Shown piece by piece: positions 34,443-45,565 of a stretch of DNA of 64,000 nucleotides. Position 1 is the first letter of the stretch, and each line of letters starts with the position of its first letter. Origin of the DNA: Gambelia wislizenii (taxonomy: Eukaryota > Chordata > Lepidosauria > Squamata > Crotaphytidae); contig JAUMIR010000001.1 of the NCBI GenBank assembly GCA_030847615.1, forward strand, positions 159,685,001 to 159,749,000. Reading direction: 5' to 3'. A program made the translations under genes and the position numbers. The notes beneath the pieces are model-generated. The model did no database searches, was not told the origin of the DNA, and was given only the letters and a program-made list of their open reading frames with translations.

Positions 34443-35108
34443 TGTGAAGTTGAAGGCTTTCATGGCCGGCATCCATAGATTTTCCTTGTTTGTTTGTTTG
34501 TTTTCTGGGCTGTGAGGCCACATTCTGGAAGAGTTTATTCCTGATGTTTCTCCTGCATCTGTGGCTGGCATCTTCAGAAAATGGTTGGGTAGGACGGTGT
34601 GTGGGGTTTATATACTGTGAACCCCTGTTGGAGAGGATATGTAAATTTGTCACAAATGTTATTTAAAACACCGAAATTCTGGACCAGGCCAACAACTAGC
34701 ATGTCAGAATGCACAGAGAAGCTATTGAAATCCACAAACACCTGGACAACTTCAACAGGAAAGAAGAAACCCTAAAAGTAAACAAAATCTGGCTGCCAGT
34801 CCTGAAAAACACTGAAATCAAAACTCAGCACTTGCAAATGAACTCCATCCAGGGAAAGGGGGATTTCCAGCAGACAAAGGACCATTAGCCAACCGTTAGC
34901 CAAACAGACACTAATCCTCCTTGCATATCTCCACCCGGAAACTAGCCATTCAAATACACAAATTTACATATCCTCTCCAACAGGGGTTCACAGTATATAA
35001 CCCCCGCACACACTCCTACTGAACCACTCTCTGAAGATGCCAGCCACAGATGCAGACGAAACTCTTCCAGAACATGGCCTCACAGCCTGGAAAAAAACCA
35101 AGGAAAAT
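34443..35108 (+). mobile_element. Penelope-like element end with inverted repeats
   Basis: The middle (about 34690-34870) translates to a stretch resembling the C-terminal part of the Penelope GIY-YIG endonuclease: EAIEIHKHLDNFNRKEET, then WLPVLKNTEIKTQ. On both sides lie inverted repeats of about 150 bp (34490-34660 and 34955-35104), sharing 'tttacatatcctctccaaca', 'gaagatgccagccacagatg' and 'tcttccagaacatggcctca' in opposite orientation. Penelope elements carry LTR-like repeats in either orientation. The reverse transcriptase is missing. Confidence 0.65.
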
Positions 35109-35109
35109 C

Positions 35110-35990
35110 AATGGTGTGTGTGATCTGTACTGTTTATTTCTGGACAAAACCAAGTTTGCTCACTGTGATGTACACAGAAATCCTGACACTCACTCCCTTT
35201 CTCCTCTTTCTCTCCAGCTCATGTTTTTTAAAATAGTCTTCTTCCTCTCCCACTTTTTCAACAATACCTGTGTCATCGTTATTGATATCTATATCTGGTG
35301 TCCTGTTTCTTCCATCCACTTCTCTACCCTCCTTTTAGTAGCTCTATGGCTGTGTGTCATCGTCATGCATTCCTCTCTTCTTCCATGATTATACATTGTT
35401 CTGGAACTTCAGAGTTCCATTTTTCTTTGTCCTCTGTGTCTAATTTTCTCTTCCTAGACAGCAACAACAACAACAATAACTCCCCCTCATCCCCCTCTTT
35501 TCTCCCTCTCCCTATCCATGCCCAAAGCACTACTCCCTCTCTCCTCTTTTACTCTTTTATCTGCATCTACTAAACTCTCTCATGCAATGCTTTACAACAT
35601 CCTTTTTTCCCACGGGCACATGCTGTATTACAAGGCAGTGCACCATGCAATTCTTCTTCCTGCTTCACCCTCCCTTTTGCTTTTGGCTGTCCCATCCTTT
35701 GCACAGCTATCTACCACAGACTGCAAATCACTGCAAGGGATGGCAAGTGAGGCAGGGAGGGAGGGTGGGGAATAGGGGAAACAATGTATCTACTGCACCC
35801 TTACTCCTTTGTTCCTTGGAAAATGCACTCTAAATTCCATTAAATTTCATTCTCTGGGGGGAAATTGCTTTATGTTCTAGTCTAAGGTGTTTGTTTTTTT
35901 TAATAGAAAAACCATAATCAGCACTAATGCATGGCAACTGATCTCTGGTTATTGTGCACAGTTGGACAAGAAGCACTCTTTCTGGATGAA
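35110..35990. other. no gene; C/T-rich sequence
   Basis: A pyrimidine-rich stretch runs from about 35180 to 35710, with a short (CAA)n run at 35460-35478. The open frames here are low-complexity products. No family is recognised. Confidence 0.5.
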
Positions 35991-35994
35991 AGTG

Positions 35995-36167
35995 TATCTA
36001 CATTACACATCTATGCCAGTTTGATGCCATGTTAACTGTCATCAGTCAACCCTGAGATCCATAGTTTGTCAGCGTACTTATAAATTCCCAGGTGCATTGT
36101 TTTGAACTGCAGTGCTAGAATTCTCTAGCAGAGGATTCTAAAGCTCATGCCAAACTACAAATACAAG
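35995..36167. mobile_element. palindromic MITE, left part (split by Harbinger)
   Basis: Left portion of a copy of the 'ctacaaatcccaggattcc' MITE. Its right portion is at 44472-44537 ('gattcctaaggatggaaccatgac'). Joining the two across the 8.3-kb element, with one copy of AAG removed, restores the family's usual order. The split fixes the insertion point of the large transposon. Confidence 0.75.
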
Positions 36168-36362
36168 GGTGCCATTTACACGATGAAAATGTAGTGGGCA
36201 TCGTGTCAGACATGTGTTTTTTGGAAGGGGGGGCACCATTTATCCCTCGATCCGCGGGGTTTGTGCCGGTTTTTAAAAAAGTCACGGGAGGATTCGGAAA
36301 ATCGAAAATGTAAACAGCCTGGGATAATATATCACGGTTCCAGGAGATGACCGGAAATTGTC

Positions 36363-38371
36363 TTGTCCATGGGTGGGCACTGTCCAGTAAGTGGGAGGTC
36401 TACCTGCCCCTTTCTTTCAACATCCCAAATTTTAGATGCAAATCTACATTGTTCTCTTGCCCTTCACCTGTGCGATTACAGAGATGGATGCCGAAACCGT
36501 TCCTCACCCCATTGGTCCTACAATGAGACCCTAGACCTTTTGGCGATATGGGGCGAGGAAAAGGTGCAGGAACAGCTGAAGGGGTCCCATAGAAATATCA
36601 ACCTCTTCGAAAAAATTGCTGCCGAAATGAGAAGCAAAGGGCATGATTGGACCGCTGAGGAGTGCAGGACGAAGCCGAAACTGATGAGTAAGAATTATCG
36701 CCAGGTCAACAACCACAACTCTAAAAGTGGCAACGATGCGGCCACGATGCCCTTCTATAAAGAACTCCATGCAATGCCCGGCGGCGATGCCAACTACCAC
36801 CCGAAGCAGCTGGGGAGCACAACTGACATTGTTCATGTTCCGCATGGGTCAGTGAATCCCCATCATGCTCCCCTCCTCGAAGAAGATGTGGGATTGCCCC
36901 CGTCATCCCAGGAGATGCTGCAGGGATATCTGAGGAACTTTTCTCAAGTCCTCCAGGTAAGCTTTTATCTTTTATTTTTAAAAAATACAGTTCGCATTAT
37001 GTGAAAACTCGATTAAGTAATTACTCGGTTTTCAAGGTTAGACCAATGGAAATAGGGGTTGCCTTTTAAAATATTCTCATGGCAATATACAGCATTTAAT
37101 GTTTTTATCTTGAGCCCATAAATAAGATATTATTATTCATGTTTCATTTCATTTACCCAAAAAAGGATTACCTATTTGTTATGTGAAACCTAGAATTTTT
37201 AATATTCCATTTCTCTAAAGCAGACTATTTTTTAAAAAATTGATTCTAAAGTGTAATTCCCTTTTCCCATGCATTTAACCACTGGTGGTATGTGGAAAGG
37301 ATCTGTTTACTTGATTAGCCTATATGCCAAGGGACTGTGTACATGTGTTTCCTCCATGCTCCTTTGGTATGCAAATGATGGCAGTTAACACCAAATGGCA
37401 CTTTTCTCTGTTTGTTTCCTGAAGTTTTAAAGGTGTGCGTGCATCTTGGCACCTTAAGTATGGCATCTCCTGCAGCAGCCATAACCACATTTTACAGTCC
37501 TCTATAAAGCTCTGCCCACAGCACTGTGATCTGTTTTAGAAGTGAATGAAATGGCTGTGTATTTCACATCTCTGTTTCACCATTAAGGGTTCTATCCTTA
37601 TGTAATCCCCCCCCCCCAGATGGTTCAGGGACCCAGGGTTCTGATGAAACAGCAGTTGCCTTTACCTTAACAGAGAAAACTGGAGGAAGCTTGGCACTCA
37701 ACAATGCTGAAGATGATGCTGAAGAAAACACTTCAGTTGTTGTCACAGAAATTGATACTGTGTGGGCAGCAACTCCAACTCTCAATGGTATTGATCCCAC
37801 CATGTTATCACATTTTTATTGACTTAACTGCTTCTAATTTTAATTAATAAATATCATAACACAAAATTCCTTTCTTCCATTTTCAGTGGCCTCCTTGAGC
37901 AACGTGACTGCCACATTATCTCCTGCTAAGAGGTTGGGCATGTTTCGCAGAAAAAAGCATTATTCTGATGTTATTGAATTTATGAGTAACTCCAGATCCA
38001 TAGCAGAGCTGTTTGTTTCAAATATGACAAAAACAGCTGACAGGCAGGAGCAAAGGGCCATAGCTTTACACAGGTATCTTGAAAAATTCTATGAGCATTC
38101 AATAGAAGAATCTCAGGAAATGCTCAAAGAAATAAAAAGGCAAAATGATATTTTTGGAGACCTTGTAACACACATTAAGTCTTTGAATAACGCAAAGAAA
38201 CGTGTTGTGGTTAAGAGAGTGTCCAAGCCAAACAATTCTGGGGAAGCAGATAAAGAAAACTCTCAGGAATCACAACAATGTTTACCACCCACTAGTTCTG
38301 GTACTGGTAATGTTGTTGCCAGTAGGCCAACTAGAACAGTAAAAAAAGTGTTCCCCTCACATTATAGCTAA
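36363..38371 (+). pseudogene. Myb/SANT-like (trihelix) gene of the transposon, copy 1
   Basis: Three exons are visible: 36363-36956 (donor AG|GTAAGC), 37620-37787 and 37887-38371 (acceptor TTTTCAG). The first encodes a Myb_DNA-bind_4-type domain at about residues 57-145 (WSYNETLDLLAIWGEE, then NINLFEKIAAEMRSKGHDWT, then ECRTKPKLMSKNYRQV, then FYKEL). The second is acidic (NNAEDDAEENT). The third is basic with a helical stretch (EKFYEHSIEESQEMLKEIK) and a lysine/arginine-rich segment (AKKRVVVKRV). Exons 2 and 3 join in frame; the exon 1-2 junction is off by one base, so either the junction differs or a base was lost. Start codon uncertain. In Harbinger elements such proteins bind the ends and carry the transposase into the nucleus. 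Confidence 0.75.
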
Positions 38372-38472
38372 TTGGAGAAACAAAAACATTCCTCCTTTTT
38401 TATAATTATGAAATTTAACTGTATTTTGTAATGCTACTACTTGAAGGGCATTTTATGTATGTTCTAGTAAAA

Positions 38473-40606
38473 CTTCCAGGCAAATCTGCAAAGAAAACTT
38501 GAAGACAATCCTACAGATCCTTCTCCCACAGTGCTTTGGCAACATATCAAAAACAGTATCCTCCAGTCTGCAGAAGAATCCATCAGGTTCTCCCACAAGA
38601 AAAATCAAGACTGGTTTGATGAAAACAACCAAGAGATCCAGGAGCTGTTGGCAAAAAAGAGAACTGCTCACCAGGCATACCTTGCCCAGCCAACCTGCCA
38701 TGTAAGAAAAGCAGCTTTCCGCCTCACATGTAGTAAACTTCAACAAAAACTCTGAGACATGCAGAACAAGTGGTGGATCAATATAGCAGAAAAGACACAA
38801 CGCTGTGCAGATCTGGGTGATCACAGAGGATTTTATGAAGATCTTAAAGCAGTGTTTGGACCTACTTATCAGGTCCAAAGCTCCTTATACAGTACAGATG
38901 GTCAAACGTTAATTACTGATTAATCCTCCATCCTGAATCAATGGGCTGAACATTTTCAAAGTCTCTTTAGTGACAACTGAGTAGTCCAAGGCTCAGGTAT
39001 CCAACATATGATACAAAAACTGATGAAAAATGAATTGGACATAGCTCCCACTTTGGAAGAGACCCTTAAGGCCATACAGCAGATGAAAAATGGCAAGGCA
39101 ACTGGGATTGATGGAAACCCACCTGAAGTTTGGAAACACGGAGGTCATGCACTCCATGAAAAATTCCACGAATTCCTTGTGAATTGCTGGGAAAAAGGGG
39201 AACTGCCATCAGATCTCCGAGATGCAGTCATCATCTCCCTGTACAAGAAAAAAGGAGCAAAATTCAATTGCTCAAACTATCGAGGCATAACACTGCTCTC
39301 TACTGCTGGAAAAATCCTTACAAGGATACTCCTGAGCAGATTAGTCCCTGGTATTGCAGAAGAACTTCTCTCTGAAAGCCAATGTGGCTTCATAGCCAAT
39401 AGGAGCACTGCAGATATGGTATTTGCCCTTAGACAACTGCAAGAAAAATGTAGGGAGCAGAACAAGGGTCTCTATGTAACATTTGTTGACCTCACCAAAG
39501 CCTTTGACACTGTGAGTAGAAAAGGTCTGTGGCAGATCCTGGAAAGACTAGGATGACCCCCCAAATCCCTTAAAATAATTATCTTGCTACACGAGGGCCA
39601 GCGTGGTCAAGTCAGATATGGCGATGCTCTTTCAGAGCCCTTGCTAATAGCTAATGGAGTGAAGGGAGGTTGTGTTCTTGCTCTAACTTTATTTACATTC
39701 TTCTTCAGCATGATGTTCCAAAGGGCTATGGCAGAGCTTGAAGAAGACGACGGCATCTATATACGTTACCGTACTGATGGTAGCTTGTTAAACTTAAGCC
39801 ATCTGAGGACTCACACTAAGACTCTAAACTATCTAGTCCGTGAGCTGCTCTTCGCTGATGCTGCTGCCCTTGTTGCCCACACAGAAGCAGCTCTGAAGTG
39901 CCTAACATCCTGCTTTGCAACAGCTGCAGAGCTATTTGGGCTGGAAGTCAACCTGAAGAAAACAGAAGTTCTATACAAGCCTGAACCACAGGATGAACAC
40001 CACCATCCCCACATTGCCGTCGGCAAATCTGTGCTCAAGTCCATTCAGCAGTTCACCTACCTGGGAAGCATCATATCCTCAGATTCCAAGATTGACAAAG
40101 AGATCGATCACAGATTGGCAAAGGCATATAGTGCATTTGGAAGACTTCACAAAAGAGTCTGGAGTAATAAACACCTGAGGCAAAGCACAAAAATCAGTGT
40201 GTATAGAGCCATTGTACTGTCTATTCTCCTTTATGGGTCTGAAACATGGGTCACCTATCGCCAACACTTACGACTCCTCGAACGCTTTCATCAGCACTGT
40301 ATACTCACATTCCTAAATATCCACTGGACTGACTATGTGATGAATGTTGCTGTCCTTGAGCGAGCAGGGATCACCAGCATTATTTGAGAATCAAAGACTT
40401 ATTTGAGAACTCACGCCGAACAAGTTTTGAAGAGAAACGACAACACAGAAAGAATCACAACCCAGAGACCTTGTGCTGTGCTTTCTGCAACTGGACTTAT
40501 TTATCTCGGATTGGCCTTTTTAGTCATCAGCGCGCTTGCGGAAAGCGCGGGATGAGTCCTTCCTGAAACTTCGTTTGCGAAGAAAAAAAGAAAAGAAAAG
40601 CCAGAG
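38473..40606 (+). mobile_element. APE-type LINE, copy 2, inside the transposon
   Basis: Bounded by an AGTAAAA duplication (38466-38472, 40607-40613). It encodes most of a reverse transcriptase: KNGKATGIDGNPPEVWKHGG, YRGITLLSTAGKILTRIL, QCGFIANRSTADMVFALRQL and FVDLTKAFDTVSRKGLWQIL. A TGA stop follows (39554). The second frame (39584-40384) carries GVKGGCVLALTLF and the catalytic box as FADAAAL, in which the second Asp is Ala; copy 1 has the intact FADD. After ITSI an internal deletion joins to the C-terminal zinc-finger-like block (CAFCNWTYLSRIGLFSHQRAC, about 40470-40530). Stops, the active-site change and the deletion make it inactive. Confidence 0.9.
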
Positions 40607-41183
40607 AGTAAAAAGAATGATATTTCAATTGTAAATATATATTTTTTAATAGATTTACACTTTCTAATGAACAAAGAGAATATAAGCAAGGACAACTTCT
40701 TCAGTAAATAACATTTGTGTTTTATTTAAAAAATAGTTCTTTTTTATTTACATATGTACATATATACAACATGAATAAATAAAGGTATGTAAAAAAATTC
40801 TTTATATTCATATATAGCAAAAAAATACAGCAATAAACAAACACAAGTATAGGAAAGAATACTTTACAATGAAAATTCACCAACATACTTACATATAAGG
40901 CACATAATAAATAATAACACATTTAGAACAAGTATATGTACAAACATAAATAAAGGGATGCATCATCATAAATAAACCCTTGAAACATAATAAGTACAAA
41001 TCAGTATTTACAAAAAAGCCAGATATGTACATTATTGACATTCCCAGCATCTGCTCAATTGCAGCCACCCTCCTACTTGGGTCTTCAATAGAGGCTTGTA
41101 AAGTCCTCCTCGTAATGAGGAAAGTAAGGTATATGTTAACAATATAGCACCTGATAGGCAAATTTGGCACCTTATATAAATGA

Positions 41184-42036
41184 CTATAATATTAATTTAC
41201 CAAGCTCCTCTATCCTTGCAATAATTTTAAGCCCTGCAAGCTGGGCTGCAGCCTCCTGGGCAGCTTCTGGACCTTTAAAAACAGTAATGCATAGGGAGAA
41301 CTTTAATAAAACATTTAATCCTAACAATTACTTATTATTTTAGGATTAGTGCAGTAATTGAATTAAAAAATATACCTGGCTGCAGTGCTGCTGGAGCCGG
41401 CCCGGCCTCTTCAGCATCATTGTCATCAGAGGACTCAGAGACTGGCTGGCCTGCCGCCCATCTCTGGATCCAAACCGCTATAATAGAAACAACGAAATTG
41501 TTTAGATCGGTCTGCCTCATGTGCACATGCGCGCACGCACACACACACACACACACAGTGACTCACTAGCATAGCAAAGACCTGTACAAAGCAGTGCCAT
41601 AACTTACCTCTTAGCAGCCGGTCTCTCCAGCTTGGCCACCCTGCACGGACCCACAGGTAGTTCAGGATGGCATAAAAAGGTGGCCGCCTTCGGGGGGGCT
41701 GCTGTTACTGGCCTCCAATGCAGCGAAGAACTTCCCTTTCAGGTTCTTAAACTTGGAGCGGCATTGGAGGCCAGTACGAACATAGCCCCTCAACTGGAGG
41801 AACCACGCTGCTTCTAAGTAGAAGTTGCGGTTCCTCCAGTTAGAGGACTGCATCAGCCGGTCCAGTGCACCTGCCTGCTGGGCCAGGGATTCCAACATGA
41901 GGTTGGTCTCCCTAGTGCCCCAGTAGGTGATGCGCCGACCCAGCCTGACATGTCCTCTTCCCCCTTCAGCCATCGTAACGCCATGTGGCAGGATGCGGAA
42001 ACTTGAGTTTATTAGTTTTTGAGTTGACTGTTCCAT
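41184..42036 (-). pseudogene. Myb/SANT-like gene of the transposon, copy 2
   Basis: Minus-strand gene with three exons: 42036-41608, 41477-41376 and 41272-41184 (stop). Exon 1 holds the DNA-binding domain: RITYWGTRETNLMLESLAQQ, then NWRNRNFYLEAAWFLQLRGY, then LQCRSKFKNLKGKFFAALEA. A one-base shift near 41690 separates this from the remainder of the exon (FYAILNYLWVRAGWPSWRDR). From there exons 2 and 3 join in frame, with standard GT and AG borders at both introns. Exon 2 is acidic (SESSDDNDAEEAGP); exon 3 ends in a short helix (LAGLKIIARIEEL). The first ATG is at 42036; an internal one (MAEGGRG) is also possible. It is a different protein from the copy on the plus strand. A (TG/CA)n run lies in intron 1. 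Confidence 0.75.
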
Positions 42037-42536
42037 TTTAAAACAAGCCTATGATGCTTGGAATACGCTTGATTTTCAAAGTTTTAAATTGAGTACCATA
42101 ATCTATTGGTTAAGTAGCGGAGGAACCTATCTTTAGGAATTTGGCGGTGTCTGGAACCTTGACCAGAAAGCATAAACCCCAGGAAAAGCCGGACAATTCC
42201 TTCAACCGCCAAAACCGCAACATAGTATCAGATGTTGCTGCTTGTTTTAAACTAGATATGTAACCATTTTATCCTACTGTGGAGAAAACATATCAATTGG
42301 CCCTACAGATTACTTGATACATTGATTTTATTATGGACAAGTTGAATTGGAAAATGGAACTGGGACAGTTTGTATTACGGTAAAAAAAACAAACAAACAC
42401 AGGAACTGAATTACACCAAAGGAAAATAACTGGCTTTTATTATACAAACAAGGATCAATATAATGAAATGATTTAAAAAGTATAGGTACCAATGTTATTC
42501 CCCCCTCTGGTGATGTACCTGCTGGAAATATTTTTT

Positions 42537-43976
42537 TTAAGTGTTGCGCACAGCCTCCCCTTGGGCTTTCTCTGCAGCATCATTATTAACCATTGGAACT
42601 TCCAGTGTGTCAATGACAAATCTCTGAACACGCCGGTTTGGATAATCAAGGATAGTACCTTTGGTTTCACAGATATTGTGTAGAATAACACATGCACATA
42701 TCACTGAACATACATTTTCCTCTGCAACCTCAATACAATATTTTAATGCCCTCCAGCGAGATTTCAAGCAACCAAAGCACCTCTCCATCATCGAACGAAT
42801 TCTGTTATGGTACCTATTGTACAGTATCTGTTTAGCATTTGTTGTCCCTCTATAAGGTGTCAGCAGCCAATTCCTAATTGGATATGCACATCTACCAGTG
42901 TGAGTGGAACAATCTGCTGACCCATAATTATTATGGTGGGATTTCCTGGCACAAAGATCCCCGCCTCCATAGTCTCGAAAAAACCAGAGTTCCTTAACAT
43001 TTGAGCGTCATGATTCTTGCTGCTCCAACCAATCTCTGCGTCAATAAAAACTCCCCTGTGACCACAAGTTCCTTGCAGAAGAACACTGTACCTATTCTTC
43101 CTGTTGATAAACTCATCGCCCTGACAAACAGGGGGGATTATATTAACATGGCACCCATCTAAACAAGCGATCCCTTGTGGGTAACCCATGGCCGTGAATC
43201 CATCCATCACTTGTAGGTTAAAGGAAATAAAATCCAAAAAGATGTCAGATCATGCAGACACGAGTATTCAATTATACATATCACTACATGATGAGAGTTT
43301 CAAATGTTGTGTATACATGCTATTTGTTTTCAATCGCATACTATATGTTGAGGTTTAGATTTTATTACAATGACATTACATTCAATGTTTTTTGAAGTAA
43401 ACTTTGACAAAGAGATGCGACTACCCATATTTTCACACACTAAAACAGTAAAAAAAATTACCTTTCTATGGTCTCCAAGGAAAACTGTCTGCTTCAGAAG
43501 TAACTTTTCCATCATGAGGACGACCTCCACAAAAATCTTACACACCGTGTCTCTTCCAACACCAAATAACTGAGATACAGCCCCATAGGAGCAATGGTGG
43601 GCAAGAAAGAAAACGGCTTTTGCAAATCTCTTCTCCATTGGGATGGCTTTCCACATGTTGGTGTCTGACTTGGCAATCTCTGGATGGAGTATTTCCACAA
43701 GACGCATGAAAAGGTACCACAGCATCCTAAAGTACAGTATCCATTGTTCGTCCAACCAGATGTTCATCACAAATTTCTCCCACCATTCCTCTGTTGTTGG
43801 GTACACCCACCACCACTGCAGCCAGCAATGTGGGCGAAGATGCATCCGTACCTTGGGGGAATCAATGGCTGTGAAGTGCATACACTCTGGACGAAAGTAA
43901 GTCGATGAAAGCAATTGTGAATGAAAAAGGATCTGATAAATAAGAAGCATCCTTCTTCTGTGTTTGATGAGAACTC
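42537..43976 (-). pseudogene. HARBI1-like DDE transposase remnant
   Basis: Minus-strand remnant of a PIF/Harbinger transposase (DDE nuclease fold). In order: an N-terminal part with WWVYPTTEEWWEKFVMNIW (about 43800-43745) and EKRFAKAVFFLAHHCSYGAV (about 43640-43580), a probable intron from about 43463 (AAAG|GTAATT) to about 43210, then GIACLDGCHVNI with the first catalytic Asp (about 43175-43140), GVFIDAEIGWSSKNHDAQML with the second (about 43055-42990), a shift in the third catalytic region (about 42930), YPIRNWLLTPYRG (about 42885-42850), and RSMMERCFGCLKSRWRAL and ICACVILHNICE (about 42800-42670), the usual C-terminal blocks. The intron phase is off by one base and the N-terminus has a shift near 43900, so it is defective. 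Confidence 0.85.
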
Positions 43977-44471
43977 ATCTTTTCAGAGTGGCAAGAGATC
44001 CCCTCAAGCGGGCAGCGGTAGCCAGAGCTGTAGCAGTGCCCACCTCCATGTTTCCATAAATGGCTTGATGGGGAGTAAAAGTACTTAAAAACCACATGAT
44101 AATGTCCTTCTTTATTCAAAAAGTAGCCAATCGCTGCATCTGTGGCGGGAAGCTCAACCAGAAACACGTAGTTCAAAATGTGAAAAAACGAGTAATTGCA
44201 TCCTTGATTGACAGCAAATAAATAATTAAATAAATAAATAAAATAAAAATTCCCGGTATGCTACACATGTGTAAACAGTAAAAGCACGGGATATAAGAGT
44301 GCGGGATAAAAGAAAAAAAAAACGGGACTTGATGTTGTGTAAATATGAATCCAGGATCTTCTGGAATTTACTTAAGAGGGACAAAAATAGTTTAAACAGC
44401 ACGGAACGAATATGGGATCAAGAAGTCCCAGTACGTCCCGTGACAGAAACTACCGTCTAACTGGCACCAAG

Positions 44472-44537
44472 GATTCCTAAGGATGGAACCATGACACGGA
44501 CATGTGGTATCTAACTGCTACAACTGTGTAATGTATA
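44472..44537. mobile_element. palindromic MITE, right part
   Basis: Right portion of the MITE split by the Harbinger-like element; see the left part at 35995-36167. Confidence 0.7.
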
Positions 44538-45565
44538 TATACTCTTGATTTGTAATGGCTTCTGTGGGCCTAACATGCTGAAAAGACCTGACATTCATGA
44601 CATCAGGAAAACCAGGCCTTGTTACACTACCATAGTGGCATGGGGGCAAGAGTACCATAATTCCTAATACAGGATTGCTCTTAATGCAGACAGTCTGATC
44701 TGTATTATTCATCTCACTGTTCTATTTCTCCCTTCTTCAGTGCAAGGAGATGGATGAGGACTAGTGCAGGTTCAGTTCAAAATAGCATGTGGAGTCATGT
44801 GGATTTTGTGGAACCTGAATGGGCTAAGAAAGCTCAACTGCTTCTTCCTGCGGACCTAGAAATATTCCAGAGAACTTGGAGATCATTGTGGCAGGACCAA
44901 GATTTATCTTTCACCACCTGCCTGTACTCTTAACAAGGAGATGTAACTATGCTTTTACATGTGTTGCTGACTCTGTAGACTCCTTGAACTGTATTGTCCT
45001 CATTTATTTACTTTTTATTTTAGTGCACTTTCAGAGTACCCAATAACTGGAGTTCTCTGAATGGTAAAATTGAAACCATAAAATTCAAAACAATGATTAA
45101 AAAGAGTACATAATAAAACCAGTAGCAGGCAGTAAAAATAACAAAGCACTTAAAACCAGAGTAAAACTAGAAGTACAAAAAGCAGAAAATAACACCTCTT
45201 CTTGTGGGTCACTTCCTAGGGAAGGATAGATCTATCCATTTTGCTCTCTCCCACCTCTGAATTGTTTTATGCTCAATTTCTTTCAATCCTCTCTAGGAGG
45301 AAATTTGCAAATTTTGTTAAGTTCTTATCAATTAAACAAACAGACCAAATTTCTCATCCATCTGTACTCGTCAAATAGGTACAGCTATTTCTGAATCAAG
45401 GTATTATTTGTGAAATCATTTGAAATTCAGCTGAGGGAAGTTAAATTTCATTAATTTGACAATCTATATTATTTTATTTTTTTAAAAAAATTAAGTTACT
45501 TGATATTAACAAGTTACGTTACTAGTAATAGGGTTTATTTTTGCACTAACAATACAATTACATTT
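44538..45565. other. no gene recognised
   Basis: The stretch 45000-45130 resembles the AT-rich 3' end of a LINE in reverse, but is too decayed to name. The remainder shows nothing recognisable. Confidence 0.45.

Larger units (their letters stand above)
36168..44468. mobile_element. Harbinger-like DNA transposon, autonomous type
   Basis: Ends GGTGCCATTTACACGATG at 36168 and, reversed, GGTGCCAGTTAGACGGTAG at 44468. AAG is duplicated at 36165-36167 and 44469-44471. It holds three gene remnants: a Myb/SANT-like gene on the plus strand (36363-38371), a second on the minus strand (41184-42036) and a HARBI1-like transposase on the minus strand (42537-43976). The outer genes point inward from opposite ends, so each end probably supplied a promoter (inference). 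A LINE is inserted at 38473-40606; without it the element is about 6.2 kb. The PIF/Harbinger assignment follows from transposase motifs, Myb partner and 3-bp duplications. Its genes carry frameshifts, so it is inactive as it stands. Confidence 0.88.

Noticed and set aside
36531..36845. 104-codon minus-strand frame opposite the first Myb-like exon
   Set aside because: Antisense shadow of the Myb-like domain; no motif of its own.
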